NCBI RefSeq assembly: GCF_010977575.1
Contig: NZ_CP048812.1
Coordinates: forward strand, 2,976,001-3,040,000
From: Halomonas socia
Lineage (GTDB): Bacteria; Pseudomonadota; Gammaproteobacteria; Pseudomonadales; Halomonadaceae
Reading direction: 5' to 3'
Length of the DNA stretch: 64,000 nucleotides
The notes under the pieces are model-generated. The model made no database searches. It was not told the origin of the DNA and worked only from the letters and a program-made list of their open reading frames with translations. The translations under genes and the position numbers were made by a program. Positions 47,910-57,998 of the stretch are shown piece by piece (positions within the stretch are counted from its first letter, which is position 1; every line of letters starts with the position of its first letter).

Positions 47910-49373
47910 ATGAGTGGTGAAGTACTCATCAACCTGACGCCGATGGAAACTCGCGTGGCAGTGGTCGAGAATGGCGTCCTGCAGGAAGCCTTTATCGAGC
48001 GCAGCCGACGCCGCGGCATCGTCGGCAATATCTACAAAGGCAAGGTGGTGCGGGTACTGCCCGGCATGCAGGCCGCCTTCGTCGACATTGGCCTGGATCG
48101 GGCGGCGTTCATTCATGCCCACGAGGTGATGCCGGCCAATACCCCCAGCGACGAGCAGGTGTCGATCGGCCACCTGCTGCACGAGGGGCAGGCGCTGGTG
48201 GTGCAGGTCACCAAGGACCCCATCGGCTCCAAGGGTGCGCGCCTCACCACGCATTTGTCGGTGCCGTCGCGGTTTCTGGTCTATATGCCCGATTCGCCGC
48301 ACAACGGCGTCTCCCAGCGCATCGAGGACGAGGCCGAGCGCGAGCGGCTGCGCCAGCTCACCGAGCAGTGCCAGAGCGAGCAGGAGCTCGAGATCAGCGG
48401 CGGTTTCATCATCCGTACCGCCGCCGAGGGCGTCGGGCATGAGGAGCTGCATGCCGATATGTACTTCCTGCTGCGGCTGTGGCGCAAGGTCAGCGAGCGC
48501 AAGGTCACCGCGCCAGCGCCGAGCGTGATCTACGACGACCTGCCGCTGTTCATCCGCACCCTGCGCGATGTGATGCGCGATGAGATCGAGAAGGTGCGCA
48601 TCGACTCGCGCGAGAACTACCTCAAACTGTACGAGTTCGCCAGCGAGTTCATGCCCGGCACCGAGAACCGCATCGAGTACTACCCAGGCGAACGGCCGAT
48701 CTTCGATCTCTACAGCGTCGAGGACGAGATCCAGAAGGCGCTGGGGCGCAAGGTGCAGCTCAAGTCCGGCGGCTATCTGGTCATCGATCCCACCGAGGCG
48801 ATGACCACCATCGACGTCAATACCGGCGGCTACGTGGGCCACCGCAACCTCGAAGAGACCATCTTCAAGACCAACCTCGAGGCGGCCACGGCGATCGCCC
48901 GTCAGCTCAGGCTGCGCAACCTGGGTGGTATCATCATCATCGATTTCATCGACATGGAAGAACCCGAGCACCAGCGCCAGGTGCTGCGGGTACTGGAGAA
49001 GTCGCTGGAGCGCGACCATGCCAAGACCAAGTGCACCGGGGTCACCGAGCTGGGGTTGGTGCAGCTGACGCGCAAGCGCACCCGTGAGAGCCTTGAACAG
49101 ACGCTGTGCGAGCCCTGTCCTACCTGTAGCGGGCGCGGTACGCTGAAGACACCGGAGACGGTGTGCTACGAGATCTTTCGCGAGATCCTCCGCGAGGAGC
49201 GCGCCTACAGCCCGGAAACCTACATGGTACTGGCCTCCCAGGCGGTGGTCGATCGGCTGCTCGACGAGGAGTCCACGGCGGTAGCGGATCTCGAGTCCTT
49301 CATCAACAAGACGATTCGCTTCCAGGTCGAGGCACACTATTCTCAGGAGCAGTACGATATCGTGCTGATGTAA
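47910..49373 (+). CDS. rng: Ribonuclease G
   Basis: Endoribonuclease of the RNase E/G family that matures 16S rRNA 5' ends and decays some mRNAs. 487 residues. S1 domain inserted at about 38-125, the catalytic DNase-I-like region with DVNTGGYVG and IDFIDM, and the zinc-link CEPCPTC. It lacks the long C-terminal scaffold of RNase E. Precedes yhdP by three bases. Confidence 0.97.
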   Translation: MSGEVLINLTPMETRVAVVENGVLQEAFIERSRRRGIVGNIYKGKVVRVLPGMQAAFVDIGLDRAAFIHAHEVMPANTPSDEQVSIGHLLHEGQALVVQVTKDPIGSKGARLTTHLSVPSRFLVYMPDSPHNGVSQRIEDEAERERLRQLTEQCQSEQELEISGGFIIRTAAEGVGHEELHADMYFLLRLWRKVSERKVTAPAPSVIYDDLPLFIRTLRDVMRDEIEKVRIDSRENYLKLYEFASEFMPGTENRIEYYPGERPIFDLYSVEDEIQKALGRKVQLKSGGYLVIDPTEAMTTIDVNTGGYVGHRNLEETIFKTNLEAATAIARQLRLRNLGGIIIIDFIDMEEPEHQRQVLRVLEKSLERDHAKTKCTGVTELGLVQLTRKRTRESLEQTLCEPCPTCSGRGTLKTPETVCYEIFREILREERAYSPETYMVLASQAVVDRLLDEESTAVADLESFINKTIRFQVEAHYSQEQYDIVLM

Positions 49374-49376
49374 GCG

Positions 49377-52300
49377 ATGAGCCCACTCCGCCTGACGCTG
49401 CGCTGGGCGCTGACCCTGACCGCGATCGGCCTGGCGCTGCTGGCGATACTGGTGGTGGCGCTGCGCCTGGCGCTGGGCCAGGTCGACTCGCTGCGCGACA
49501 ACCTCGAGACACTGCTCTCGGCGCGCTTCAACGCCGAGGTCAGCGTGGCCGAGCTGCGCGCCGAGGTGAATCGCCTCGACCCCAGCGCCGAGCTGCACCA
49601 CCTGCGCATCGCCTCCCGCGACGGCCGCGACCTGCCGCTGCTGGAGGTCGAGCACGCCGAACTGAGGCTGGCCAGTGCCGCTTCGCTGCGCGACTGGGTG
49701 CCGGTGGTGGAAGATGCGCGGATTCGCCAGGTTACCGTGCATCTCTACCAGACCCCGGAGCGTACCTGGCACTGGCCGGAGCCGGCCGAGCTGCCCCCGG
49801 AATTTCAGCCCACCGCCAGGTTCGACCTCGAGCGTCTCGACTTCTGGGTCGGCGCGCTGCTGCGCCAGCGCGTCGAGGCCGAGCAGGTGCGCCTGGTGCT
49901 GCACGGCCTCGACCGCCAGGTGGTGCTCGAGGCCCCCAGCCTGCTGATGACCGGCGACCGGCGCCGTACCCATGTCGAGGGCTGGCTGCACGTCGAGGGT
50001 CAGGAGAACATTGCGCTGGAGGCGGCGCTGGAGGTACAGCCGGGTCGCCGGGGCCTGGCCGATTTCAGCGCCGCGCTGCAGGCGCGCATGGACGTTGCCA
50101 GCCTGGTCGAGCTGGCCGAGGTGCTGAGCCGCAACGACCCGGTACGCCTCGAGGCCGCCGAGGGCAAGGCCGAGCTGTGGGGGCGCTGGCACGAGGGCGC
50201 GCTACAGGACGCCCGGCTCGATCTGGACGTAGCGCAGTTTGTCGTCAGCAACGCCAGCGCGACGCTGGCGCTGGACGATATTCGCGCCCGCGGCCAGTGG
50301 CTACGCGATGGGCCTGATGGCTGGCAGGCGTGGTTGAGCCGCGAGCCGCTGGCTGACGATGACGCCATGCGTGGGCCGGCGATCCCCGAACACTGGCATC
50401 TACGCGGTGAGGGCCGCGACTGGTGGCTCAATACCAGTGGCTTCGAGCTCGACGCACTGGCCGCCTGGCGCAACCGCGTACCGCTCCCCGAGGGGCTGGT
50501 GCGGGTGCTCGACAGCCTCGACCCCCAGGGGCGTATCAGCGGCTTCGGCGTCGGCCGCCGCAACGGCAGCTGGCAGGCTCGCGGCGCGCTGCACGAGGTG
50601 GCGGTCTCGGCGTGGCAGAACGCTCCTGGAGGCGGGCCCATCGACGCCTGGGTCGAGGCCGAGGATCTGCACGGCAAGGTCACCTTCGTCGGCGATCTCG
50701 ATACCCGGCTCGATTTCCCGCGGCTGTTCCGCGAGCCGATGCAGCTGACTGCCGCGCGCGGCGTGGTCAACTGGGACTATCGCGGCGAACGGGTGCATGT
50801 CGATGGCCAGGACCTCGAGGCGCTGTGGCGCGGCGCTCAGGTGCAGGGCGGCTTCGACCTGGCGCTGGGCGGCGCCGAGCCCGGTGAGCTGGGGCTCGAG
50901 CTGGCCTTCCGCGACATCGATGCGGTGACCACGCCGCTAAGCGACTGGCTGCCGGTGGGGGTGTTCGGCGACGGACTCAACGAGTGGCTCGAGCTGGGCG
51001 CCGCGGGTCGCGTCACCGCTGGCACCCTGGACCTGCGTCTGCCGCTGCGCGAGGGCGTAGAGCCCGACGATATCGAGCTCGAGCTGGCCCTCGAGCTGGT
51101 CGATGGACATCTCCCCTTCGCCGAGGGATGGCCGGCGCTGGACGATGTCAGCGGCCGTCTGGCAATGGATGGCATGCGCCTTGAGGCCTGGGTCGAGCAT
51201 GCCGAGAGCCTCGGCCTGGTGGCCCAGGAGGGGCGCGTCAGCCTCGCCGACCAGATGTTGGACGTCGTCGGCGAACTGGCCGGCAGCAGCGAGGCGGTGC
51301 TCGATTACCTCGCCGCGTTGCCGTTCTTCGATCTCGACAGCAGTGACTTCAGCGGCAGTGGCGCCCTGGCCGGTGAACTGGCGCTGGCGCTGCCCCTCGA
51401 TGACCCCGAGGCGCTGCGCCTGGACATCGAGGCCAACGTCGACGTGCCGGCGCTGGTCTACCTGCCGCTGGATATCCGCATGCACAGCGTCAACGGCGCG
51501 CTGGCCTATCGCCAGCGTGACGACCAGGGCGGCGTCGACGGCGTGCTTGGGGCGCGGGTGTTCGGCGGCCCGCTGCGCGCCGAATTCGATACCCGCGAGC
51601 AGGGCGTCGATTTCAGTGGCAGGGCGCTGGCCAGCGGGCTGCTGAGCTGGGCCGGGCTGGATGCCGCGGCACCGATCCTCGATGGCGTCTTTCCCTATAC
51701 GGCGCGCCTCGATCTCGCCGAGGGCGCGACGCGCTTGCGCTTCGACAGCGATCTCAGTGGCCTGGCGATTCGCCTGCCGGCGCCATTCGGCAAGGCGGCG
51801 GTCGGCAGCGCGTCGCTGTTCGTCGACGCCGACCTGGAAAATGGCGTGATCGAGGGCGAGCTGGCCGAGCGCCTGCGCCTGCGCTGGCGCGAGTGGGGCA
51901 CCGGTGGCCAGGGCCAGGCGTGGCTGGAGCAGTGGCCGGCGGCCCCTGGCTGGCCCGACGGCAGCGGTTGGGAGATCGAGTGGCGCACGCCGCGGCTCGA
52001 CACCGACGCCTGGGCCGAGGCCTTGGGTGGGCTCGGCGTCGACGACCTCGAGCTGGGCGATGCTGGCCCCGATGCGCTGCGCGTGGCGCGCTTCGCCACG
52101 CCCTGTCTCGACGTGATGCAGCGCTGCTTGGGTTCGCTGTATGTCAGCGCTTATCCGTGGAGCGGTGACGACTGGCGTCTCGATGTCGACGGCAGCCTGT
52201 TCGAAGGACGCGTCGATTACCGCCCGGCCGCTGGCGGCGAGCTTGATATTGCCCTGGTGCGGCTCAACCTGGATGCGCTAATGCCCGAGGAAGCCGAGGC

Positions 52301-53174
52301 CGAGGGGCTGCTCGACGAGATCGCCGTGGCGCCCAGTCCGGCAGCCTTTCCCGACTGGATCGGCGAACTGCCCGACGGGCGCCTGCGGGTCGCCAGTCTG
52401 CTGCGCGAAGGCAAGAGCTTCGGCCCGCTCACCGCGCGCTGGCGGGCCAGTCCCGGCTCGCTGCAGGTGGCACCGCTGGGCTTGACCCTGGGGCGCGTTT
52501 CGGCGCGCGGCGAGATCGACTGGGAAGCCACCGGTGACGCCAGCCTGACCCGTGCACGGCTGGCGCTGGATGGCGGCGACCTGGGCACCGCCCTGGAGCG
52601 GCTCGACCAGCCCATCGCGATCAGCAATTCCACCACTCGGGTGCGCTCGCAGCTGGCCTGGCCCGGAGCGCCCTGGCAGTTCGGCCTCGACCGCTCGCGG
52701 GGCAGTCTGGACATCGACCTGCGCGACGGTCGCTTCCGCTACCTCGACTCGCCCTCGGCGCGCCTGGTAGGACTGCTCAACTTCGACAACCTGCTGCGTC
52801 GCCTGCGCCTGGACTTCTCCGACGTGACCGGCCAGGGTACAGCCTTCGACAGTGTCATCGGCAACGCGACCTTGTATGGTGGCATTCTGGAAACCCGTGG
52901 CCCGGTGGTGGTCGAGGCGCCGGCGACGCGTTTCACCCTTGACGGCCAGGTCGACCTGGCGCGGCGTGAACTCGACCAGCGTCTCGGGGTCACGGTACCA
53001 GTAAGCCAGAATCTCCCGCTGGCGGCGGTAGCCGCTGGCGCCCCGGTAGTGGGCGGGGCACTGTTCATCGCGCATCGCCTGTTCGGTGGAGCCATCGATC
53101 GGGCGACGCAGATTCATTACCGTGTGCGGGGCCCCTGGACCTCGCCGCAGATTTCCCTGGAAGGTGCCGAATGA
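49377..53174 (+). CDS. yhdP: YhdP-type AsmA-like inner-membrane protein
   Basis: 1265 residues. One N-terminal membrane helix (about 8-32) is followed by a very long periplasmic beta-rich region that ends in the AsmA/DUF3971 C-terminal pattern (VIGNATLYGGILET, near residue 1165). YhdP, TamB and YdbH form bridges for phospholipid transport to the outer membrane in E. coli. Located between rng and tldD, the conserved position. Confidence 0.92.
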   Translation: MSPLRLTLRWALTLTAIGLALLAILVVALRLALGQVDSLRDNLETLLSARFNAEVSVAELRAEVNRLDPSAELHHLRIASRDGRDLPLLEVEHAELRLASAASLRDWVPVVEDARIRQVTVHLYQTPERTWHWPEPAELPPEFQPTARFDLERLDFWVGALLRQRVEAEQVRLVLHGLDRQVVLEAPSLLMTGDRRRTHVEGWLHVEGQENIALEAALEVQPGRRGLADFSAALQARMDVASLVELAEVLSRNDPVRLEAAEGKAELWGRWHEGALQDARLDLDVAQFVVSNASATLALDDIRARGQWLRDGPDGWQAWLSREPLADDDAMRGPAIPEHWHLRGEGRDWWLNTSGFELDALAAWRNRVPLPEGLVRVLDSLDPQGRISGFGVGRRNGSWQARGALHEVAVSAWQNAPGGGPIDAWVEAEDLHGKVTFVGDLDTRLDFPRLFREPMQLTAARGVVNWDYRGERVHVDGQDLEALWRGAQVQGGFDLALGGAEPGELGLELAFRDIDAVTTPLSDWLPVGVFGDGLNEWLELGAAGRVTAGTLDLRLPLREGVEPDDIELELALELVDGHLPFAEGWPALDDVSGRLAMDGMRLEAWVEHAESLGLVAQEGRVSLADQMLDVVGELAGSSEAVLDYLAALPFFDLDSSDFSGSGALAGELALALPLDDPEALRLDIEANVDVPALVYLPLDIRMHSVNGALAYRQRDDQGGVDGVLGARVFGGPLRAEFDTREQGVDFSGRALASGLLSWAGLDAAAPILDGVFPYTARLDLAEGATRLRFDSDLSGLAIRLPAPFGKAAVGSASLFVDADLENGVIEGELAERLRLRWREWGTGGQGQAWLEQWPAAPGWPDGSGWEIEWRTPRLDTDAWAEALGGLGVDDLELGDAGPDALRVARFATPCLDVMQRCLGSLYVSAYPWSGDDWRLDVDGSLFEGRVDYRPAAGGELDIALVRLNLDALMPEEAEAEGLLDEIAVAPSPAAFPDWIGELPDGRLRVASLLREGKSFGPLTARWRASPGSLQVAPLGLTLGRVSARGEIDWEATGDASLTRARLALDGGDLGTALERLDQPIAISNSTTRVRSQLAWPGAPWQFGLDRSRGSLDIDLRDGRFRYLDSPSARLVGLLNFDNLLRRLRLDFSDVTGQGTAFDSVIGNATLYGGILETRGPVVVEAPATRFTLDGQVDLARRELDQRLGVTVPVSQNLPLAAVAAGAPVVGGALFIAHRLFGGAIDRATQIHYRVRGPWTSPQISLEGAE

Positions 53175-54638
53175 ACCTACACTCCCGTGACCTGACGGCT
53201 CAGGACAAGCTCGATGGCGCCGTAGCTACCCTGCTGACCCCGGGGGGCTCGACCTCGACGGTCTCGATGCCGGGCTCGGCCATGCGCTGGGCGCCGGCAT
53301 CGACTACGCCGACCTCTACTTTCAGCGCAGCTGGCACGAGAGCTGGGTGCTCGAAGACGGTGAGGTCAAGGAGGGCAGCTACAGCATCGATGGTGGCGTC
53401 GGCGTGCGTGCCATGGCCGGCGAGAAGACCGGTTTCGCCTACTCCAACCAGATCACCGCCGAGGCGCTGGCCGATACCGGGCGCACCGCCTCGGGCATTG
53501 CGCGCAGCGGATCGCGCCTGGCGCTTGCCCCGGGGCGTCTCGGCAAGGCCGACGAGCGCTATGTCGGTGTCGATCCACTGGCCGGCCTGTCGGCGGCGGA
53601 CAAGATCGCCATGCTCAAGGAGGCCGATCGCATCGCACGGGCCGAGAACCCGGCGGTGAGCCAGGTCAGCGCCTCGCTGACCGGCCTCTACGAAGTCGTG
53701 CTGGTGCGTGCCAGCGACGGCACCCTGGCCGCCGACGTGCGCCCGCTGGTGCGCTTCAACGTCAGCGTGATCGTGGCCAACAACGGCCGCCGCGAGCGCG
53801 GTAGCGCCGGCGGTGGTGGCCGCTACGCCATGGCTCGCCTGCGCGACGACCAGGCGCCGAGTCGCTTCGCCCGCGAAGCGGTGCGCCAGGCGCTGGTCAA
53901 CCTTGAGGCGGTGGACGCTCCGGCGGGCCAGATGCCGGTGGTGCTGGGCGCTGGCTGGCCCGGTATCCTGCTGCACGAGGCGGTGGGGCATGGCCTGGAG
54001 GGAGATTTCAACCGCAAGGGCAGTTCGGCCTTCGCCGGCCGCATGGGCCAGCGAGTCGCGTCGAAGGGCGTGACCGTGGTCGATGACGCCACCCTGGGGG
54101 ATCGCCGCGGGTCGCTGTCGATCGACGATGAGGGTACCCCGGGCGCCTATACGCCGTTGATCGAGGACGGCATCCTCACCGGCTATATGCAGGACAAGCT
54201 GAATGCGCGGCTGATGGGCATGGCGCCCACCGGCAACGCGCGTCGCGAATCCTACGCCCACATGCCGATGCCGCGCATGACCAACACCTACATGCTGGCC
54301 GGTCACGACGCTCCCGCCGACATCATCAAGAGCGTCAAGCGTGGCCTCTATGCGGTGAGCTTCGGCGGGGGCCAGGTGGATATCACCTCGGGCAAGTTCG
54401 TGTTCTCGGCAAGCGAGGCCTACCTGATCGAGGACGGCAAGATCACCGCCCCGGTCAAGGGCGCGACGCTGATCGGCAACGGCCCCGAGGCGATGGCCCA
54501 GGTATCGATGATCGGCCACGACATGGAGCTCGACACCGGGATCGGCGTGTGCGGCAAGGAGGGGCAGGGCGTGCCGGTTGGCGTCGGCCAGCCGACGCTC
54601 AAGCTCGACGAGCTGACCGTGGGGGCACGGCGTCGTGA
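53171..54638 (+). CDS. tldD: Metalloprotease subunit TldD (two apparent frameshifts)
   Basis: Forms a heterodimeric zinc protease with PmbA/TldE that degrades unfolded or leaderless peptides. The zinc motif HEAVGH is intact. The N-terminus [14 protein letters not shown] is in one frame and the body ([10 protein letters not shown] onward) in another; adding one base to the C4-G6 run 53238-53247 joins them in register with E. coli TldD. At the C-terminus, one extra G in 54621-54625 gives LTVGGTAS and a stop at 54638. Without it the frame reads 30 residues into a REP sequence. The corrected product is 489 residues. Start overlaps the yhdP stop. Confidence 0.85.
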
Positions 54639-54682
54639 GCAGGTGCCGGCTGACGTTGCTCCAACAATGGGGGCACTCCCAT

Positions 54683-54722
54683 GTGGGAGCGACTTCAGTC
54701 GCGATACAGCGCGCAGCGCTGC
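54683..54722 (+). repeat. REP element, copy A
   Basis: GTGGGAGCGACTTCAGTCGC followed by GATACAGCGCGCAGCGCTG, about 40 bases, with core hairpin GCGACT-TC-AGTCGC. It is the same family as the units of the 23.4-24.1 kb array, which carry diverged copies in both orientations. Confidence 0.85.
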
Positions 54723-54749
54723 TGCTTAGGGCTTAGCGCCACTGCCCCT

Positions 54750-54789
54750 GTGGGAGCGACTTCAGTCGCGATGCAGCGCGCAGCGCTGC
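54750..54789 (+). repeat. REP element, copy B
   Basis: Direct repeat of copy A at 54683, 67 bases downstream, differing at one base (GATGCAGC for GATACAGC). Both lie in the tldD-darP gap between convergent genes, a typical site for REP elements. Confidence 0.85.
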
Positions 54790-54808
54790 CATGACGAGGG
54801 GCCGGGTG

Positions 54809-55308
54809 CTATAGGCTCGCCGTATCGCGAATCAGCTTGAACAGCTTGCGCGAGCTGGTCGGGGTTTGTCCTGGGCGCGTTCGCGCTGGGCGTTGCGAAT
54901 CAGCTGGCGCAGCGCCTGGCGGTCGACCTCGGGGAATTCGGCGATAAAGGCCTCGACGGCCTCGTCGCCCTGCTCGATCAGCCGCTCGCGCCACTTCTCC
55001 AGGCGGTGGAAGGCGTGGTCGCGCTGCAGCTTTTCCTGCTCGAATTCGTCGAAGGCGGCCTGGATCGCCGCGGTATCCTCGCGGCGCATGACCTTGCCGA
55101 CGTACTGCATATGGCGGCGCCGGCCTTCATGGGAGCGGATGCGCCCGGTCTCCTCTACCGCGGCGAGCATCTCGTCGGAGAGCGGCAGCCGGGCGCGCTC
55201 GGCGTCGGACAGGGCGATGATCTTTTCGCCTAGTGCCTGCAGGGCCTGCATCTCCTGCTTGCGCTGGGTCTTGCTCTGCCAACCATCGTGGTCGGCGGGG
55301 AATCGCAT
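54809..55308 (-). CDS. darP: Ribosome-associated protein DarP/YjgA (apparent frameshift)
   Basis: Late 50S-assembly factor family DUF615. The body SKTQRKQEMQALQALGEKI, EGRRRHMQYVGK and RQLIRNAQRE is clear. As read, the frame ends at 54832 after DKPRPARASCSS. Adding one base to the G4 run 54861-54864 (C4 on the coding strand) gives DKPPTSSRKLFKLIRDTASL, matching the family C-terminus, with a stop at 54809 and 166 residues. The N-terminus is uncertain: a similar one-base change in a C4 run near codon 4 would give an alternative start. Located between tldD and pmbA as in pseudomonads. Confidence 0.8.
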
Positions 55309-55379
55309 GACATGCCATTACCATCAGCATCGGGGTGTGCGGCGAGTATACCAGCCCACCCCAGTCAAGGAGACACGAG

Positions 55380-56719
55380 ATGACACAGGCTTTTGATGCC
55401 GCTGAGCAGCAGGCGCTGCTCGAGGCGCGGGTCGCTTCGGCGTTGGACCTGGCACGCCGGCTGGGCGCCAATGCCTGCGAAGTAGGGGCCAGCGTCGATC
55501 AGGGGATCGGCGTCAGCGTGCGCCTCGGCGAGGTGGAGAGCGTCGAGCTGTCCCGCGATCAGGGTATCGCGGTGACGGTGTTCGTCGGCAGCCGCAAGGG
55601 TAGCGCCTCGTCGTCGGATGCCGGCGAGGCGTCGATCAGGGCTGCGGTGGAGAAGGCCATCGGCATTGCCCACTATACCGGCGAAGACCCTCACGCCGGC
55701 CTGGCGCCGGCGGAGCTGATGGCCACCGAGCTGCCCGATCTCGAGGTGCACCATCCGTGGCGGCTGAGTACCGACGAGGCCATCGAGCTGGCGCTCGCCT
55801 GCGAGTCCGCCGGTCGCGGCGTGGCGGGCATCAGCAACTCGGACGGCGCCAGCCTGTCGAGCGGTGAGGGCGTACGCGTCTACGGCAACAGCCACGGTTT
55901 CCTGGGAAGCCTGTGCGGCAGCCGCCACTCGCTGTCGTGCATGCTGATCGCCGAGGATGACAGCGGCATGCAGCGCGACTACGAGTACACCAGCGAACGC
56001 GACCCGGCCCGGCTGGTGGCCGCCGAGACGGTTGGCCGCCAGGCCGCCGACAAGACGCTGCGTCGGCTGGGGGCCAAGCGTCCCAGCACCGGACGCTTCC
56101 CGGTGCTGTTCGACCCACAGCTGGCGGCCGGCCTGATCGGCCACCTGATGAGCGCCATCGCTGGGGGGCAGTGTATCGCGACGCCTCCTTCCTGTGCGGA
56201 CGCCTCGGCGAGACGCTGTTCCCGAGCTGGTTCACGCTTGGCGAGAGGCCGCTGGAGGTCGGCGCTTCGGCCAGTGCGCCATTCGACAACGACGGCGTCT
56301 ACACCCGCGATAACGTGTTCATCGACCAGGGCCGGCTGGCCAGCTACATGCTCTCGGCCTATAGCGCGCGGCGGCTTGGCATGCACGGCACCGGTAACGC
56401 CGGTGGCGCCCGCAACCTGCGCCTCGAGGCGCCGCTGACACCGCACGCCGCGCTGCTCCAGCAGCTCGGCACCGGGGTGCTGGTCACCGAGCTGATGGGG
56501 CAGGGCGTCAACGGCGTGACCGGCGACTACTCCCGCGGCGCGGCGGGATTCTGGGTCGAGAACGGCGTGATCCAGCATCCGGTGGAAGAGTTCACCATCG
56601 CCGGCAACCTCGAGCAGATGTTCCGTGGCCTGGTGGCGGTGGGCGATGATGTCGACACCCGCGGCAGCATCCACAGCGGCAGCTGGCTGATCGACGAGCT
56701 GACGATCGCGGGCAGCTGA
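55380..56719 (+). CDS. pmbA: Metalloprotease subunit PmbA/TldE (apparent frameshift)
   Basis: Partner of TldD; in E. coli the pair matures microcin B17 and degrades CcdA. The frame from ATG 55380 (AAGGAG site) covers the N-terminal 260 residues. The C-terminal part, from YRDASFLCGRLGE to the end, is in another frame. Adding one G to the G6 run 56163-56168 gives AIAGGAVYRDASF and a 446-residue protein, against 450 in E. coli. The absence of a HExxxH motif is normal for this subunit. Confidence 0.85.
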
Positions 56720-56733
56720 GGCTGGGGTGGTGC

Positions 56734-57003
56734 CTACTCGCCCTCTTCGAAGCGTGATTCGAACAGCGCACCCAAGGCGTCGAGCACGGCCTCGGCGTCG
56801 TCGCCTTCGGCGTGAACGGTGAGGGCGCTGCCGCAGGGCGCGGCGAGCATCAGCAGTGACATGATGTTGGCGGCGTCGGCGTCACGGCCGGCGTGGTGAA
56901 CCTTGACCGTGGCGTGATACGGCTGGCAGCACTGCACCAGCCTGGTTGCCGCACGAGCGTGCAGGCCGCGCTTGTTGGTCAGGGTCAGCTCACGACTCGG
57001 CAT
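56734..57003 (-). CDS. ptsO: Phosphocarrier protein NPr of the nitrogen PTS
   Basis: HPr-like phosphocarrier of 89 residues with phosphorylatable His15 in RGLHARAATR and a regulatory-serine region NIMSLLML. Transfers phosphate from PtsP to PtsN. Start ATG 57003 follows AAGGAAG, four bases after the rapZ stop; the longer frame is rapZ sequence. Last gene of the rpoN cluster. Confidence 0.94.
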   Translation of the reverse strand: MPSRELTLTNKRGLHARAATRLVQCCQPYHATVKVHHAGRDADAANIMSLLMLAAPCGSALTVHAEGDDAEAVLDALGALFESRFEEGE

Positions 57004-57007
57004 CGGC

Positions 57008-57931
57008 TCAACTTCCTTGTGGTGGGGTGGCGTGCTCGCTGTCCTTGGCAGCGGGGCGGGTGATGGCAGTGTGAATGCCCAGTTCGCGGTGGCGCAGGCG
57101 CACGTCGGGGTAGCGGGCGGCAAACTCGGTGGCCAGGCGTTCGACCAGATAGACCGAGCGGTGCTGGCCGCCGGTGCAGCCGATCGCCACGGTGACATAG
57201 CTGCGATGGCTGGCTTGATAGGCCGGCAGCCAACGGCTCAGCCAGCCGTGGATATCACTGGCCATGTCCGCGACGTCTCGATAGCCCTCGAGGAATTCGA
57301 CGATCTCGGGATCGCGGCCGTTGAACGGTCGCAGCCGTGGATCCCAGTAGGGGTTGGGCAGGCAGCGGGCGTCGAACACGGTATCGGCGTCCAGCGGCAC
57401 GCCGCGCTTGAAGCCGAACGACTCGAAGGTCAGGGTCAGCTGCTTGCCGACATGCTGGGCGACCTGCTCGGTAATGCGTCCGCGCAGGTCGTGAACCGAC
57501 AGCCGGGTGGTATCGATGGTCAGATCGGCCAGGTCGCGGATCTCGGCCAGTGCGCTCTCCTCGGAGTCGATGGCCTCGGCCAGGGTGCGGTCGCTGTCGC
57601 GGGTCAGCGGATGGCGACGGCGGGTGGCCGAGTAGCGCTCGAGGAGGATCTTGGCATCGGCGGTGAGGTAGACGACCTGGCAGTCGACGCCGCGCTGGCG
57701 CACCTCGTCGAGCAGGCTCGGGAAGCGCTCCAGGGCGTCCGGCAGATTGCGCGCGTCGATGCTCACGGCGATCGAGGCGCGGCGCGGCTCGCCGGCATGC
57801 AGTTCGTCGACCAGCGAGCCGAGCAGCATCGCCGGGAGGTTGTCGATGGCATAGAAGCCCAGGTCTTCGAGGGCCTGCAAGGCAATCGATTTGCCCGAGC
57901 CGGATCGGCCGCTGATGATGACGAGCTGCAT
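57008..57931 (-). CDS. rapZ: RNase adapter protein RapZ (YvcJ family)
   Basis: P-loop protein of 307 residues. Walker A GRSGSGKS at 8-15, and a C-terminal UDP-GlcNAc-related domain with GCTGGQHRSVYLVE. In E. coli it guides RNase E to the GlmZ sRNA and senses glucosamine-6-phosphate. ATG 57931 has AGGAGA six bases upstream; the extension to 58045 overlaps ptsN and is rejected. Confidence 0.95.
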   Translation of the reverse strand: MQLVIISGRSGSGKSIALQALEDLGFYAIDNLPAMLLGSLVDELHAGEPRRASIAVSIDARNLPDALERFPSLLDEVRQRGVDCQVVYLTADAKILLERYSATRRRHPLTRDSDRTLAEAIDSEESALAEIRDLADLTIDTTRLSVHDLRGRITEQVAQHVGKQLTLTFESFGFKRGVPLDADTVFDARCLPNPYWDPRLRPFNGRDPEIVEFLEGYRDVADMASDIHGWLSRWLPAYQASHRSYVTVAIGCTGGQHRSVYLVERLATEFAARYPDVRLRHRELGIHTAITRPAAKDSEHATPPQGS

Positions 57932-57998
57932 GTTGCTCTCCTGCGCTAAAACGTGCCGCCGACGCGCGCCGGGGCTTCCAGGCGGCCCTGCCGAAGGC

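Noticed and set aside
47889-50192. 767-residue minus-strand open frame
   Set aside because: Antisense to rng and yhdP, both of which have full family signatures. Long antisense frames are common in high-GC DNA.
53200-54519. 439-residue minus-strand open frame
   Set aside because: Antisense to tldD, which carries the zinc motif; composition is typical of a shadow frame.
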